This document shows, piece after piece, positions 1 through 10,221 of a stretch of 64,000 bases of DNA (position 1 is its first letter; each line of letters starts with the position of its first letter). The notes below the pieces were generated by a model. That model was given only the letters and a program-made list of their open reading frames with translations, was not told where the DNA came from and did no database searches. The stretch lies in assembly GCF_021390335.1 (NCBI RefSeq), contig NZ_JAJUXK010000005.1, positions 186,001-250,000 of the forward strand, written 5' to 3'. A program made the position numbers and the translations under genes. This DNA comes from Dyadobacter sp. CY343. GTDB taxonomy: Bacteria > Bacteroidota > Bacteroidia > Cytophagales > Spirosomataceae.

Positions 1-1
1 T

Positions 2-634
2 ATGAATGGATTCGGGATCGTGTTGGGGCAGCCGCAGTTTTTGCTTTATACGCTGGCAGGAGGTTTGGCAACTGCCGCACCGTTTGCCTATATCGCGGGA
101 TCTTCTGACGTTTTTATGAATATCTACAAAGTCTCAGAGCAGCAATATGGCTGGATCTTCGCATTCCTGGCGTTCGCGATGATCGGGTCAACGCAGCTCA
201 ATCATATTTTGCTGCGCAAATTCACCAGCGAGCAGATTATTAAAGTGACCCTGATTTGCCAAAGCGCAGTCGGGCTGATCATGATCGTTGGGGTCTATAA
301 TAATATGTTTTCCTTATTGGGGTTGATCAGTATCATGTTCATTTTCCTTTGCGGCCAGGGACTTACGGGGCCTAACGCTTCTGCGTTATCATTGGCGCCA
401 TTCAACAAACATACCGGAAGTGCTTCTGCATTGATGGGCAGCTGGCGAATGGGCGCGGGCGCGATCATTTCTGCATTGGTAAGCTTATTCCACAACCAAA
501 CCGCCGTTCCGATGCTAGGTATGATGGCGTTTTGTTCAATCGCAGGTCTGGTGATCCTATTTACCGGAAATGTGGTAGTAAGGCACCAGTCGAGAAGGCA
601 CCAGGTCGAAGACGAAATTTCGGTTCTCCTCTAA
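2..634 (+). CDS. Bcr/CflA-type MFS drug transporter, C-terminal half (truncated by window edge)
   Basis: Inner-membrane major facilitator transporter, probably a proton-driven exporter of small drugs or metabolites. The reading frame is open at the left edge, so only the last 210 residues or so are seen. They hold about six hydrophobic segments, matching TM7 to TM12 of a roughly 400-residue family member. The stretch around AAPFAYIAGSSDVFMN at residues 25-40, followed by an aromatic-rich YGWIFAF helix, resembles the second half of Bcr/CflA proteins. The charged tail RRHQVEDE ends the protein in the cytoplasm. Substrate cannot be told. The internal ATG at position 2 is unlikely to be the true start. 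Confidence 0.8.
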   Translation: MNGFGIVLGQPQFLLYTLAGGLATAAPFAYIAGSSDVFMNIYKVSEQQYGWIFAFLAFAMIGSTQLNHILLRKFTSEQIIKVTLICQSAVGLIMIVGVYNNMFSLLGLISIMFIFLCGQGLTGPNASALSLAPFNKHTGSASALMGSWRMGAGAIISALVSLFHNQTAVPMLGMMAFCSIAGLVILFTGNVVVRHQSRRHQVEDEISVLL

Positions 635-753
635 CAGATTCTCCGTGGGTAATATTTGGGTCTCGAAAAGCAGGCCCAACTCACTTGTTTCATTCCCCAA
701 TCACAATTTCTTGCGCCAGTTTTACTTAATTTACATTGATCAAAATCGATGTT

Positions 754-2532
754 ATGAAAAACCTGGTGTTACCGATACTGCTTTTGTTGTGCGTTTTGAC
801 ACAATCCTGCCAACAAAAAAAGGATAGCGAGTCGGAATCGCTGCGCCCGATAAGTGAAGTTTTTGCTGCTTATCACGATGACAGAATGCAGCTGAATCCG
901 CTTGAAGCGACATTCAACGGCGACAATCGCTACAATGACAAAATGCCCGACGACCTGACCCAGGCCGGAAAGTCGCGAGCGGGCGCATTTCACAAAAAAT
1001 ACCTCGACGAACTCTCCCGCTACGACCGCGACAGGCTGACCGAAGAAGAGAAAACAAGCTGGGATCTGCTCCAATGGGAATGTAATATCGGTTTGGAAGG
1101 GTTAAAATTCCCGACCGAGCTAATGCCGATCAACCAGATATTCTCGACGCATTTGCTGATCAGTCAAATGGCGAGCGGAAGCAGCGTGCAGCCTTTCAAA
1201 ACAGTAAAAGATTATGAAAACTGGCTGAAAAGGGCAGACGGATTTGTAGTTTGGTGCGATACCGCGATGGTAAATATGCGGAAAGGGATCAAGGAAGGCT
1301 ATGTTCTGCCAGCTTCTCTGATTAAAAAAGTAATTCCGCAATTGGCCGATATGAATCATGGACCCGTGCAGGATCACCTGTTTTACACCCCGGTAAAAAA
1401 CTTCCCAAAAGATTTTTCAGAAGCGGACAAGGCCCGCCTCGAAAAGGAATACAGCGAAATGGTGCAGTCGAAGATCATCCCGATTTTTGAAAGAATGCAC
1501 GCATTCGTAGAGAAGGAATATTTGCCGGCCGGCAGAAAAACTGACGGTTTCGACGCCCTGCCGCAAGGGAAAGCGATGTATGAATACTACATCAAGTATT
1601 TCACGACCACTGAAATGACCGCCGACGAGATACATAATCTGGGCAGGAGCGAGGTAGAGCGCATTTCGAAGGAAATGGAAAAGGTCAAGGCGCAGGTCGA
1701 TTTTAAAGGGGATCTCAAAGCGTTTTTTAATGCGGTGCGTAAGAATAAGGAATTGATGCCGTACAAAAAGCCGGAAGAGGTGGTCGCGCATTTCAATAAG
1801 ATCCACGAAAAGATCAAACCTAATCTGGTCAAACTATTCGAGCTGACCCCAAAAACACCTTTTGAGGTGCGAAGAACAGAGGTTTTCCGGGAATCTTCTG
1901 CCGCAGCTGAATACAATCCGGGGCTGGCCGACGGTTCTCGGCCGGGCGTTTTTTATGTCCCCATTCCGGATGTAAAAACGTACAATAATGTGTCCGACGA
2001 AAGCCTTTTTCTGCACGAAGCGATTCCCGGCCACCACTATCAGATCTCATTACAACAAGAAAATAAAGCATTACCGGAATTTCGTAAAAACCTATGGTAC
2101 AGTGCCTACGGAGAAGGCTGGGCATTATATACCGAATCTTTGGGCAAGGAGCTGGGACTTTACACAAATCCTTATCAATATTTCGGCATGCTGAGCGCCG
2201 AAATGCATCGCGCGATTCGGCTGGTAGTAGATACGGGCCTGCATTCACAAGGCTGGACCCGCGAGAAGGCGATCCAATATTCGCTGGACCACGAAGCGGA
2301 GTCGGCCGAGAGTATTACTGCGGAAGTGGAGCGCTACATGGCGGGAGCGGGGCAGGCGCTTTCTTATAAGATCGGCCAGCTTAAAATCCGGGAACTTCGC
2401 ACGAAAGCAGAAAAAGAAATGGGAGCCAAATTTGATATCAAAACCTTTCATAAGCTGGTTTTGGAATCGGGATGTGTGCCTTTGAAGCTGTTGGAAGACA
2501 GAATCAACGAATGGATCGCCTCGGCGAAATAG
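754..2532 (+). CDS. DUF885 family lipoprotein, putative zinc-dependent hydrolase
   Basis: About 592 residues. The ATG at 754 is preferred over an upstream in-frame TTG because it gives a clean lipoprotein signal (MKNLVLPILLLLCVLTQSC). The mature protein should be lipid-anchored and face the periplasm or surface. DUF885 proteins carry an HExxxGHH-type metal site, seen here as HEAIPGHH at residues 421-428, and length fits the family. Members are mostly uncharacterised and are thought to be metallo-carboxypeptidase-like. It stands alone, with a strong terminator after it. Family call is firm; the reaction is not known. Confidence 0.88.
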   Translation: MKNLVLPILLLLCVLTQSCQQKKDSESESLRPISEVFAAYHDDRMQLNPLEATFNGDNRYNDKMPDDLTQAGKSRAGAFHKKYLDELSRYDRDRLTEEEKTSWDLLQWECNIGLEGLKFPTELMPINQIFSTHLLISQMASGSSVQPFKTVKDYENWLKRADGFVVWCDTAMVNMRKGIKEGYVLPASLIKKVIPQLADMNHGPVQDHLFYTPVKNFPKDFSEADKARLEKEYSEMVQSKIIPIFERMHAFVEKEYLPAGRKTDGFDALPQGKAMYEYYIKYFTTTEMTADEIHNLGRSEVERISKEMEKVKAQVDFKGDLKAFFNAVRKNKELMPYKKPEEVVAHFNKIHEKIKPNLVKLFELTPKTPFEVRRTEVFRESSAAAEYNPGLADGSRPGVFYVPIPDVKTYNNVSDESLFLHEAIPGHHYQISLQQENKALPEFRKNLWYSAYGEGWALYTESLGKELGLYTNPYQYFGMLSAEMHRAIRLVVDTGLHSQGWTREKAIQYSLDHEAESAESITAEVERYMAGAGQALSYKIGQLKIRELRTKAEKEMGAKFDIKTFHKLVLESGCVPLKLLEDRINEWIASAK

Positions 2533-2603
2533 CTATTAAAGTGCATTGGTGCTTAGTTTTGGGCGTATTTCGTTTTTAGACAAGCATTTATCTAACGGTT
2601 AAG

Positions 2604-2653
2604 AACCGGCTGGGAATTTCTGACAGAGGAAATTCTCAGCCGGTTTTATTTTT
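2604..2653 (+). terminator. Strong intrinsic terminator after the DUF885 gene
   Basis: A 17-bp stem with one G-T wobble pairs 2604-2620 (AACCGGCTGGGAATTTC) with 2629-2645 across an 8-nt loop and runs into TTTTATTTTTA. It lies about 70 bp after the DUF885 stop and separates it from the PSD1 cassette. Confidence 0.88.
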
Positions 2654-2791
2654 AGGATTCTGGAATGAACAGTATAGAGCAGGACAGTTGGTTTGTTTGA
2701 AATATGCATTATTGTATCAATAAATGTGCATTTTTTAAGTTATCTTAGTTAGAAGAACGAAAAAGTGTGATTGATTCCTGAACCTGCTACC

Positions 2792-5113
2792 ATGAATTTT
2801 AAGACAAGAATTACCTGTATCGTACTTCTGGTATGGTGCGCATTGGTGTTTAAATCCTGCAATAACAGCTCGTCGACGCAAGTTACGGACGAAAAGATAC
2901 CTGATCAGGTAAGCTACAATTTCGATATCCGGCCAATCCTTTCTGATAAATGTCTGGCTTGCCACGGCCCCGATGCCAACAAGCGCGAGGCTGGTCTTCG
3001 ACTTGACGACCCCGAAGCTGCATTCAAAGCATTGCAGGAAAATCCCAAAGCGCACGCGATCGTGGCCGGTAAACCCGAACTGTCGGAAGCGTATCTGCGC
3101 ATTACCACTACGGATACCGCACTAAAAATGCCTCCGCCGAATTCAAACCTCAAACTGACCCAGCGGGAGGTTACCCTCATTGAAAAATGGATCAAGCAGG
3201 GTGCGAAGTACGAAAAACACTGGGCATTTGTGGCTCCTAAAAAGCCAGCCGTGCCGGAAGTCGACGACGAAGACTGGCCAAAAAATGAGATTGACCATTT
3301 TATCCTCGAAAAACAGGAACAAAAAGGACTGGAACCTAACGAAGAAGCGGATAAGGAACGCTTGTTGAAACGGTTGAGCCTCGATCTGACCGGCTTGCCG
3401 CCCACATTAAAAATGATGGACGAGTTTCTGGCTGACAAGAGCGAGAACGCGTACGAAAAGATGGTGGACCAGCTATTGAAAAATCCTGCATACGGGGAGA
3501 AAATGGCGATTCACTGGTTGGATTTGGCTAGATATGCGGATTCTCACGGTTACCAGGACGATGGATATCGGACGCAGTGGCCATGGCGCGATTGGGTGAT
3601 CCACGCCTTTAATAAAAATATGCATTATAATGATTTCGTGACCTGGCAAATGGCGGGCGATTTGCTTCCTAATTCGAGTAAGGAGCAGCTGCTGGCTACT
3701 GGTTTCAACCGCAATCATAAAATAACGGAAGAGGGTGGCGTAATACCTGAGGAATACCGGATCATGTACGTGACAGACCGGAATGATCTTTTTGGCAAAG
3801 GGTTGTTGGGCGTAACCCTCGAATGTGCACATTGCCACGACCACAAATACGATCCGCTTTCGCAAAAGGAATATTATCAGATGTTTGCCTTCTTCAATAA
3901 TGTAAGTGAAGTTGGTATTGAATCGGTGATCGGCGGGCCGGAAACTTATGCGAAAAAGCCTTTGATGGAAATCAGCGACGAGGATGTAAAAAGCATTCTG
4001 ACGTTTGTAAATAAGCCAGATACCAACCGTCTGATCGTGTCCGTAATGGGCGATCTGGACTCTACGCGGAAAACGCATATTCTGAAAAGGGGCGTTTACG
4101 ATGCATTGGGGGACGAAGTCGAGCCCGGAACACCGAGCTCAATTTTGCCTTTTGACAAAAAATATCCTAAAAACAGACTCGGATTATCTCAGTGGCTTTT
4201 CGATAAAAGAAACCCGCTGACTTCCAGAGTCTACGTCAATATCCTTTGGCAGGAATTTTTCGGAAAAGGTATTGTAAAAACGTCGGGCGACTTCGGAATG
4301 CAGGGCGAGCTTCCATCACATCCCGCATTGCTAGACTGGCTGGCTGTTGATTTCATGGAACACAACTGGGACATCAAACGGCTTGTAAAACAAATGGTTA
4401 CCTCAGCTACTTACAGACAATCTGCTGTCGTATCGAAAGAAAAACTGGCTGTTGATCCGGACAATATTTTACTGGCGCGTGGTTCCAGGTATCGTATTCA
4501 CGCGGAGTTTATTAAGGATCTGGTACTTGCAAGCAGCGGGCTTCTGAATAAGACAATTGGCGGCCCGAGCGTGAAACCCTATCAGCCAGCAGGGTTATGG
4601 GAAGGCGCTACTTCTGGGCGTGGCCTACTTTCAGTTTACAACCAGGATCACGGAGCGAGTTTATACCGCCGGGGAATGTATACGCTCATTAAGAGAACGG
4701 TACCACCGCCTACTATGGCCATTTTCGACGCTAGTAACCGGGATTTGTGTGAGGTTAAAAGGTTGAAAACCAATACGCCATTGCAGGCATTGGTGATGAT
4801 GAATGATCCGGCAGTTCTCGAAGCATCGCGCGTACTTTCTGCTAAATTGTTGCAGGAAAAAACCGAGTCCAAGGATAAGATCATCAAAGCATTCCGCCTC
4901 ATCGTCTGCCGTACACCGTCGGAAAAGGAATTGAGTGTTTTGACAGCCTACTACGACAAAGAGCTGAAATCCATCAGCCCCGCCGCCGCCAACAAAATGG
5001 TAGCGATCGGTGAATACCCGCTGACAAGAAACGTCGATAAAAAAGCATTAGCCTCGTTAATGCGGGTGATTTCGACGATTTACAATTTGGAGGAAACGAT
5101 AACGAAGAGTTGA
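2792..5113 (+). CDS. PSD1 lipoprotein: Planctomycete-type cytochrome c with DUF1549 and DUF1553 domains
   Basis: About 773 residues from the ATG at 2792; an in-frame TTG at 2771 is rejected because it pushes the signal peptide inward. Lipoprotein signal ends at Cys23 (VFKSC). A heme-c motif CLACH lies at residues 54-58, in the PSC1-type domain. The middle carries DUF1549, with a second CAHCH motif in the phrase [12 protein letters not shown], and the C-terminal third is DUF1553 ([21 protein letters not shown] region). The family abounds in Planctomycetes and some Bacteroidota and is genomically linked to polysaccharide use, but its reaction is unproven. It is followed by a DUF1501 gene and an LRR-cytochrome gene on the same strand, its usual companions. 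Confidence 0.9.
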   Translation: MNFKTRITCIVLLVWCALVFKSCNNSSSTQVTDEKIPDQVSYNFDIRPILSDKCLACHGPDANKREAGLRLDDPEAAFKALQENPKAHAIVAGKPELSEAYLRITTTDTALKMPPPNSNLKLTQREVTLIEKWIKQGAKYEKHWAFVAPKKPAVPEVDDEDWPKNEIDHFILEKQEQKGLEPNEEADKERLLKRLSLDLTGLPPTLKMMDEFLADKSENAYEKMVDQLLKNPAYGEKMAIHWLDLARYADSHGYQDDGYRTQWPWRDWVIHAFNKNMHYNDFVTWQMAGDLLPNSSKEQLLATGFNRNHKITEEGGVIPEEYRIMYVTDRNDLFGKGLLGVTLECAHCHDHKYDPLSQKEYYQMFAFFNNVSEVGIESVIGGPETYAKKPLMEISDEDVKSILTFVNKPDTNRLIVSVMGDLDSTRKTHILKRGVYDALGDEVEPGTPSSILPFDKKYPKNRLGLSQWLFDKRNPLTSRVYVNILWQEFFGKGIVKTSGDFGMQGELPSHPALLDWLAVDFMEHNWDIKRLVKQMVTSATYRQSAVVSKEKLAVDPDNILLARGSRYRIHAEFIKDLVLASSGLLNKTIGGPSVKPYQPAGLWEGATSGRGLLSVYNQDHGASLYRRGMYTLIKRTVPPPTMAIFDASNRDLCEVKRLKTNTPLQALVMMNDPAVLEASRVLSAKLLQEKTESKDKIIKAFRLIVCRTPSEKELSVLTAYYDKELKSISPAAANKMVAIGEYPLTRNVDKKALASLMRVISTIYNLEETITKS

Positions 5114-5129
5114 GGATAGCTATTGGGTA

Positions 5130-5290
5130 TTAGCTATTAGCCGTTAGCTATTAGCCAATGGCTAGTAATAGCAGCTTGTGAAGTCCGGTAAATCCGATTT
5201 CACACAATAAATAAACAAAAGTCAAAAGTCAAGAGTCAAAAGCCAACAGCTAACAGCTAATTGCTAACAGCTAACAGCCAAAAGCCACCA
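5130..5290. repeat. Short AGCTAA/TTAGC repeats between PSD1 and DUF1501 genes
   Basis: Two tandem 14-mers (TTAGCTATTAGCC plus G or A) fill 5130-5157. From about 5215 there are runs of AAAGTCA-like heptamers and then copies of GCTAACAGCTAA up to the DUF1501 start. The second block is roughly the reverse complement of the first, so the transcript could fold into a long imperfect hairpin. No protein is encoded here. The 180-bp spacing may affect DUF1501 expression. Confidence 0.6.
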
Positions 5291-5293
5291 AAC

Positions 5294-6748
5294 ATGGAAA
5301 AAGAAATATTAGAGCACGGATTCAATTTTAACAGGCGCAGGTTTCTATCTACGATGAGCCTCGGGATTGGAGGAGTGGCGTTAGGTTCACTTTTAATGCC
5401 GGATCTTTTAAAGGAAGGGAGTTTGGAAGAAGAGGGCCTCGCGCCGGGAATCCCGCATTTCGCCCCTAAAGCAAAGCGCGTGATCTATATGTTCCAGAAC
5501 GGAGCACCGTCGCAGCAGGAGCTTTTTGACTATAAACCAAAACTCCGGGAAATGCTCGGGCAAGAAATACCGCCTTCCGTACGTGGAAACCAGCGTTTGA
5601 CAGGTATGACGGCCAATCAGGCTTCGTTCCCGCTCGTGGGTTCCTTTGTGGATTTCAAACAATATGGTCAGTCGCGGGCCTGGGTGAGTAACTTGCTTCC
5701 CTACACTTCGAAGATTGTCGACGATATCTGCATCGTTCGCTCGATGTACACGGAGGCGATCAATCACGATCCGGCTTTAACGTTTTTGCAAACTGGTTCG
5801 CAACAGGGAAATCGCCCTAGCATGGGCTCCTGGCTGAGCTATGGTTTGGGAAATGAAAACAAAAATCTGCCGAATTTTACCGTGTTGCTTTCCCGTGGCG
5901 TGGGTAATGGTCAGGGTGTTTATTCCAAATTATGGTCAAATGGCTTCCTCGATTCTGTTCACCAGGGCGTGCAGTTTAGCAAGGGAGAGGATCCTGTTTT
6001 GTACCTGCGCGATCCCGAAGGAATGGACCGGACGGAGCGTAGGACCATGCTTGATAACCTGTCGCAATTGAACGAAATGTCTTATCAGGAGTTCGGCGAC
6101 CCTGAGATCACAGCGAAGATCAAGCAATATGAAATGGCTTACCGGATGCAGACTGCGGTGCCCGAAGTGATGGATCTTTCGAAAGAGTCTGACGATATCA
6201 TCAAATTATACGGACCAGAATGTCTGGTGCCTGGTACTTATGCTGCTAACTGTTTGCTGGCAAGAAAGTTATCCGAAAATGGCGTGCGGTTTGTTCAGCT
6301 ATATCACCAGGGCTGGGACCAGCACGGAAACCTGCCTTACGAGATCACCAAGCAGGCAATGGACGTCGATCAGGCTTCTGCTGCATTGGTTACCGATTTG
6401 AAACAGAGGGGTTTGCTGGACGAAACATTGGTGATCTGGGGAGGCGAATTTGGGCGTACCAGTTACACGCAGGGAAAATTGACCGCTGATAATTACGGGC
6501 GAGATCACCACCCGAGATGCTTCACGATCTGGATGGCAGGTGGCGGTATCAAACCGGGTATGGTATATGGAGAGACGGACGAACTAGGTTACAACATAGC
6601 CAAAGATCCGGTTCATGTGCATGATTTCCAGGCTACTATATTACACCAGCTCGGCCTGAATCACGAAAAACTGATCTTTAAACACCTTGGAAGAAGGTAC
6701 CGGCTTACCGACGTTTCGGGTAATGTGGTGCGAGATATTATCAGCTGA
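5294..6748 (+). CDS. DUF1501 family protein with Tat signal
   Basis: 484 residues from the ATG at 5294; an upstream in-frame TTG at 5261 lies inside the repeat block and is rejected. The N-terminus holds a twin-arginine signal, NRRRFLS at residues 13-19, then a hydrophobic stretch, so export of a folded protein is expected. DUF1501 belongs to the alkaline phosphatase/sulfatase-like superfamily; the late motif GRDHHPRCFTIWMAGGG is typical. No experimental activity is established for the family. It follows the PSD1 gene and precedes the LRR-cytochrome gene by 46 bp, suggesting co-expression and joint function in the periplasm. Confidence 0.9.
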   Translation: MEKEILEHGFNFNRRRFLSTMSLGIGGVALGSLLMPDLLKEGSLEEEGLAPGIPHFAPKAKRVIYMFQNGAPSQQELFDYKPKLREMLGQEIPPSVRGNQRLTGMTANQASFPLVGSFVDFKQYGQSRAWVSNLLPYTSKIVDDICIVRSMYTEAINHDPALTFLQTGSQQGNRPSMGSWLSYGLGNENKNLPNFTVLLSRGVGNGQGVYSKLWSNGFLDSVHQGVQFSKGEDPVLYLRDPEGMDRTERRTMLDNLSQLNEMSYQEFGDPEITAKIKQYEMAYRMQTAVPEVMDLSKESDDIIKLYGPECLVPGTYAANCLLARKLSENGVRFVQLYHQGWDQHGNLPYEITKQAMDVDQASAALVTDLKQRGLLDETLVIWGGEFGRTSYTQGKLTADNYGRDHHPRCFTIWMAGGGIKPGMVYGETDELGYNIAKDPVHVHDFQATILHQLGLNHEKLIFKHLGRRYRLTDVSGNVVRDIIS

Positions 6749-6794
6749 TCCGTTCAGTATTTTCCTATTTGACTAAACCCTTGGTAAAACTTTA

Positions 6795-8969
6795 ATGAAT
6801 TTAAGATTCAGGTTTTTTGCGGAACAGCTGCTCGTTGCTGCCAACATTTTTATCCTTTTTCTATTGCTTTTTGAAAGCAAGCTTGTTGTTCCCACCTGGC
6901 TGCAAACCATCGGGCGAATGCACCCGCTGATTTTGCATTTCCCGATCGTGATTCTGCTGATCGCGATGCTGCTCGAATTTTTCCGCTTCAAACCTGAATA
7001 CGCGACCAATACTTTTTACAAAAATTTCCTTCAAAACCTGCTGTTGATTGGCGCATTATTTGCCGCTATCACAGTAATTATGGGTCTTTTTCTTTCACGC
7101 GAAGAAGGATACACCGGCGACACGCTGACCCTCCATAAATGGACCGGTGCAGGTATTTTCTTCATTGCTTCGATCATTTACTGGATTCGCAATACGGGTT
7201 GGTACAAAGCGCCGGTCGCGAAGGCTGGGGCATTTGTCACGGTCACTATTCTCGTGCTGACCGGGCATTATGGCGCCGCATTAACGCACGGCAGCAATTT
7301 TATCTGGGAGCCTATTGAACGAAATGATGAAATGGCCGCAGTGCCGCTGGAAGAAGCGGTTGTGTATACCAATGTTATCAAGCCAATATTTGACCAAAAA
7401 TGTACAAGCTGTCACAATCCAGACAAGATCAAAGGTGAGCTGAATCTCTCGGATCCCGAATCGATCATGAAAGGTGGTAAATCGGGGAAGCTGATCGTAC
7501 CCGGGAATCCACAAATGAGCCTTTTATTGCAGCGCGTGCATTTACCAATGGAAGAAAAAAAGCATATGCCACCTTCCGGGAAAGCGCAGCTGACTTTACA
7601 GGAGATCTCCTTGATTACATTGTGGGTTAAACAGAAGGCAGAATTTAAAAGAAAAATAACCGAACTCGCTTCAACGGATTCACTCCGCATCCTGGCCACC
7701 ACTTACCTGAAACCTGCGGAAGCGGTCGATAAGTTTGATTTTCCGGCGGCGGATGAAGAAACGGTCGCCAAGCTGAATTCTGACTACCGCACTATTCTTC
7801 CGCTCGCGCGTGAGTCGCCGGCTCTTGCGGTGAATATTTACAATGCATCTGCATTCAATGCAAAGCAACTTGACGAGCTGAGCGAAATCAAAAAACAGGT
7901 TATTTCATTGAACCTCAATAAAATGCCGGTTAAGGATGCGGATCTGAAAAGCGTAAAGCAATTTGAGAATCTGCGTAAGCTCGATCTGAATTTTACGGAT
8001 GTTACTGCGACCGGTTTGAAAGAACTGGCTTCACTTAAATACCTGCAAAGTCTGACACTTTCGGGCACGAAGCTCACTTTAGCCGATTTAAAAAGTGTAT
8101 TGCCACAATTGAAAAGTCTTAAAACGGTGGCGGTCTGGGATACTAAATTATCGGCTGCGGACGTGGCTGTTTTGCAGAAGGATATCAAGAATATGGAGAT
8201 AATCGGCGGTTTCAAAGACGATGGTAAAAATCCGTTGAAACTCAATCCGCCGCAGGTGAAGAACAGCTCGATGATATTTGCCAAAACAACCCCGCTTGAA
8301 CTGAAACACCCGATCAAAGGCGTGGATATCCGTTTCACAATGGACGGAACCGAGCCGGACAGCATCAATTCGCCGCTTTTCAACAACAAAACGATTCTCA
8401 CGAATAGCGGTACAATCAAAGCAAAAGCTTATAAAAATGGCTGGTATGGAAGCGATCTGGCGGTATTTGATTTTTTCAAAAGTGCATACGAACCGGACAG
8501 CGTAAATCTCCTCGCGCCGCTCAACCGCGTGCATCAGGCGGAGGGAGCGAAGACATTTTTTGACAAGAAATTGGGTGTTATAGGAGCTAATAATCCTGCC
8601 TGGGCTAACAACTGGGCAGGAGTTAGGAACAATGACATGATCCTGGTGTCGGAATTCAAAAAGCCGATCACCCTTTCTTCGGTCGGGATGCATTACATGA
8701 TCGAGGAAGCGACGGGCATTTTCCCGCCGGAAAGTGTGGAAGTGTGGGGAGGAAACAGCCGAGATGATCTTAAGTTAATCTCTACCTTCAAAGCCCCGCT
8801 GCCCGCAAAAGGGGATAAGGCCACTTTAAAACTGGTTGAAGGTACATTTAAACCGCAGACAGTTTCCTTCGTGAAGGTGGTTGTGAAGCCAGTCGTGAAG
8901 ATACCCGAGTGGCACAATTCAAAAGGTAACCGCGCACTGGTGCTGGTTGACGAGATGTTTTTCAACTAA
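6795..8969 (+). CDS. Membrane-anchored cytochrome c with leucine-rich repeats and sugar-binding-like tail
   Basis: 724 residues in a mosaic. Residues 10-165 form about four membrane helices of DUF2231-like type, with HPLILH at 43-48 and further helix histidines that could bind heme b. A Planctomycete-type cytochrome c domain follows (CTSCH at 203-207, with a late Met-Pro-Pro, KHMPPSGK). Residues about 340-460 are leucine-rich repeats (LRKLDLNFTDVTATGLKEL). Then comes a chitobiase-C-terminal-like module with FTMDGTEPDS, and a discoidin-like end. The layout suggests electrons passing from a periplasmic partner through heme c to the membrane. It probably acts with the two upstream genes. Domain edges are estimates. 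Confidence 0.85.
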   Translation: MNLRFRFFAEQLLVAANIFILFLLLFESKLVVPTWLQTIGRMHPLILHFPIVILLIAMLLEFFRFKPEYATNTFYKNFLQNLLLIGALFAAITVIMGLFLSREEGYTGDTLTLHKWTGAGIFFIASIIYWIRNTGWYKAPVAKAGAFVTVTILVLTGHYGAALTHGSNFIWEPIERNDEMAAVPLEEAVVYTNVIKPIFDQKCTSCHNPDKIKGELNLSDPESIMKGGKSGKLIVPGNPQMSLLLQRVHLPMEEKKHMPPSGKAQLTLQEISLITLWVKQKAEFKRKITELASTDSLRILATTYLKPAEAVDKFDFPAADEETVAKLNSDYRTILPLARESPALAVNIYNASAFNAKQLDELSEIKKQVISLNLNKMPVKDADLKSVKQFENLRKLDLNFTDVTATGLKELASLKYLQSLTLSGTKLTLADLKSVLPQLKSLKTVAVWDTKLSAADVAVLQKDIKNMEIIGGFKDDGKNPLKLNPPQVKNSSMIFAKTTPLELKHPIKGVDIRFTMDGTEPDSINSPLFNNKTILTNSGTIKAKAYKNGWYGSDLAVFDFFKSAYEPDSVNLLAPLNRVHQAEGAKTFFDKKLGVIGANNPAWANNWAGVRNNDMILVSEFKKPITLSSVGMHYMIEEATGIFPPESVEVWGGNSRDDLKLISTFKAPLPAKGDKATLKLVEGTFKPQTVSFVKVVVKPVVKIPEWHNSKGNRALVLVDEMFFN

Positions 8970-8984
8970 CATCCATACTGATAC

Positions 8985-10163
8985 TTACGCTTTCGACAGC
9001 CGCCGCCACATTTCGGAGCAGGCGCGCGCATTGTGGTAAGGACATTTCCAGAAGCTGATCTTATCGCCTTTAACCGGCGTACCGTCTTCTTTAACGGTCC
9101 CGTGCCACTCGCCTTTTTCGTGGTCAATGAACTTGTTCACTACATAATCCCAGCTTTTTTCGGCTTTTACTTTAAACTGCTCCTCCTTCGTAAGCTGGTA
9201 AGCATTGTAAAATCCGACAAGCTGCTCGGCGCCAACCCACCAGCTCCGGTCGGTTTGGGTATGTTTGGTGGCCGGGTCATATTCATAGTTCAGCGATCCG
9301 TCCTGACTTAAACCCTTGCTGGCCATTCTCGCCATCAATATGGATTTCTCTTTCATTTTCGCGATCAGCTTCTCGTCGTGCAGGATCTCGGCGGTTTCAA
9401 AAAGCAGCCAGGAGGCTTCGATATCGTGACCGTACGAAACAATATCATCCTTCGCCTTCCATTTTTCGTCAAAGAAAAGCTGCATGGTATTGGTTTTTGG
9501 GTTCACAATATGCGTGATGATCGTGTCGAGCATAGCGGCAGTCTGCTTTTTGAGCTTTTTATCCGGCCAGACGGTGTACAGATTGGTGTAAGCCTCGACC
9601 AAATGCAAATGCGTATTCATGCTTTTGACCCACGGACTTTTACTCAAAATATAATCATCGGTAACAGACCAATCTTGTGCAGCTGCTTCCCTGTAACCCC
9701 CATTTACTGCATCAAATGCGTGTTTTTCAATGAGATTAAATAGCGAAATAGCTTGTTCAAGCGCGGGCTTGTGGTGCGTGATTCGGTAGTATTCACTCAA
9801 TCCGTACATCGCAAATGCATTGCCGTAAATCTGCTTTTTGGTCTCTTTCGGAGCGCCGTTGGCTGTCACTGACCAATATACGCCGCCGTGTTTTGGATCA
9901 ATAAAATGCTTTGAAAGCTGCTGGTAAGCGCGGTCGGCGAGTGTCAGATATTTGGCTTCCTTGAATAGCCGGTGTGCCAGTGAGAAAGTCCACAAGATCC
10001 GCCCGGTCAAAACAACCGACCGATCTGAGTCTTTAACAGGCTGATTATCATAATTCACCTGACCATAAAAGCCACCTTTCTCATGATCGGGCCCATATTT
10101 TTCCCAGTAATCCAATATCGCGATCAGCTCTTTCGTAAATGCCTCAGCCGTAAATGCAGCCAT
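8985..10163 (-). CDS. AGE family epimerase, probably cellobiose 2-epimerase
   Basis: 392 residues, the usual length for this (alpha/alpha)6-barrel family. Cytoplasmic, with no signal peptide. Cellobiose 2-epimerases interconvert the reducing-end glucose and mannose of beta-1,4 disaccharides, and Dyadobacter relatives have such enzymes. Family motifs are visible: MNTHLHLVEAY near residue 185, SYGHDIEASWLL near 244-255 (the His and Glu of the catalytic set), and WKCPYHNARACSEMWRR at the C-terminus. N-acylglucosamine 2-epimerase is the alternative, but the GHDIEASWLL motif favours the cellobiose type. It runs convergent to the LRR-cytochrome gene with a 15-bp gap. Confidence 0.85.
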   Translation of the reverse strand: MAAFTAEAFTKELIAILDYWEKYGPDHEKGGFYGQVNYDNQPVKDSDRSVVLTGRILWTFSLAHRLFKEAKYLTLADRAYQQLSKHFIDPKHGGVYWSVTANGAPKETKKQIYGNAFAMYGLSEYYRITHHKPALEQAISLFNLIEKHAFDAVNGGYREAAAQDWSVTDDYILSKSPWVKSMNTHLHLVEAYTNLYTVWPDKKLKKQTAAMLDTIITHIVNPKTNTMQLFFDEKWKAKDDIVSYGHDIEASWLLFETAEILHDEKLIAKMKEKSILMARMASKGLSQDGSLNYEYDPATKHTQTDRSWWVGAEQLVGFYNAYQLTKEEQFKVKAEKSWDYVVNKFIDHEKGEWHGTVKEDGTPVKGDKISFWKCPYHNARACSEMWRRLSKA

Positions 10164-10221
10164 AATTCACCGGTTTTTCTGAAAAAAGGGGAATCGCTGA
10201 TTTTCATACTTGGAGTTTTGC

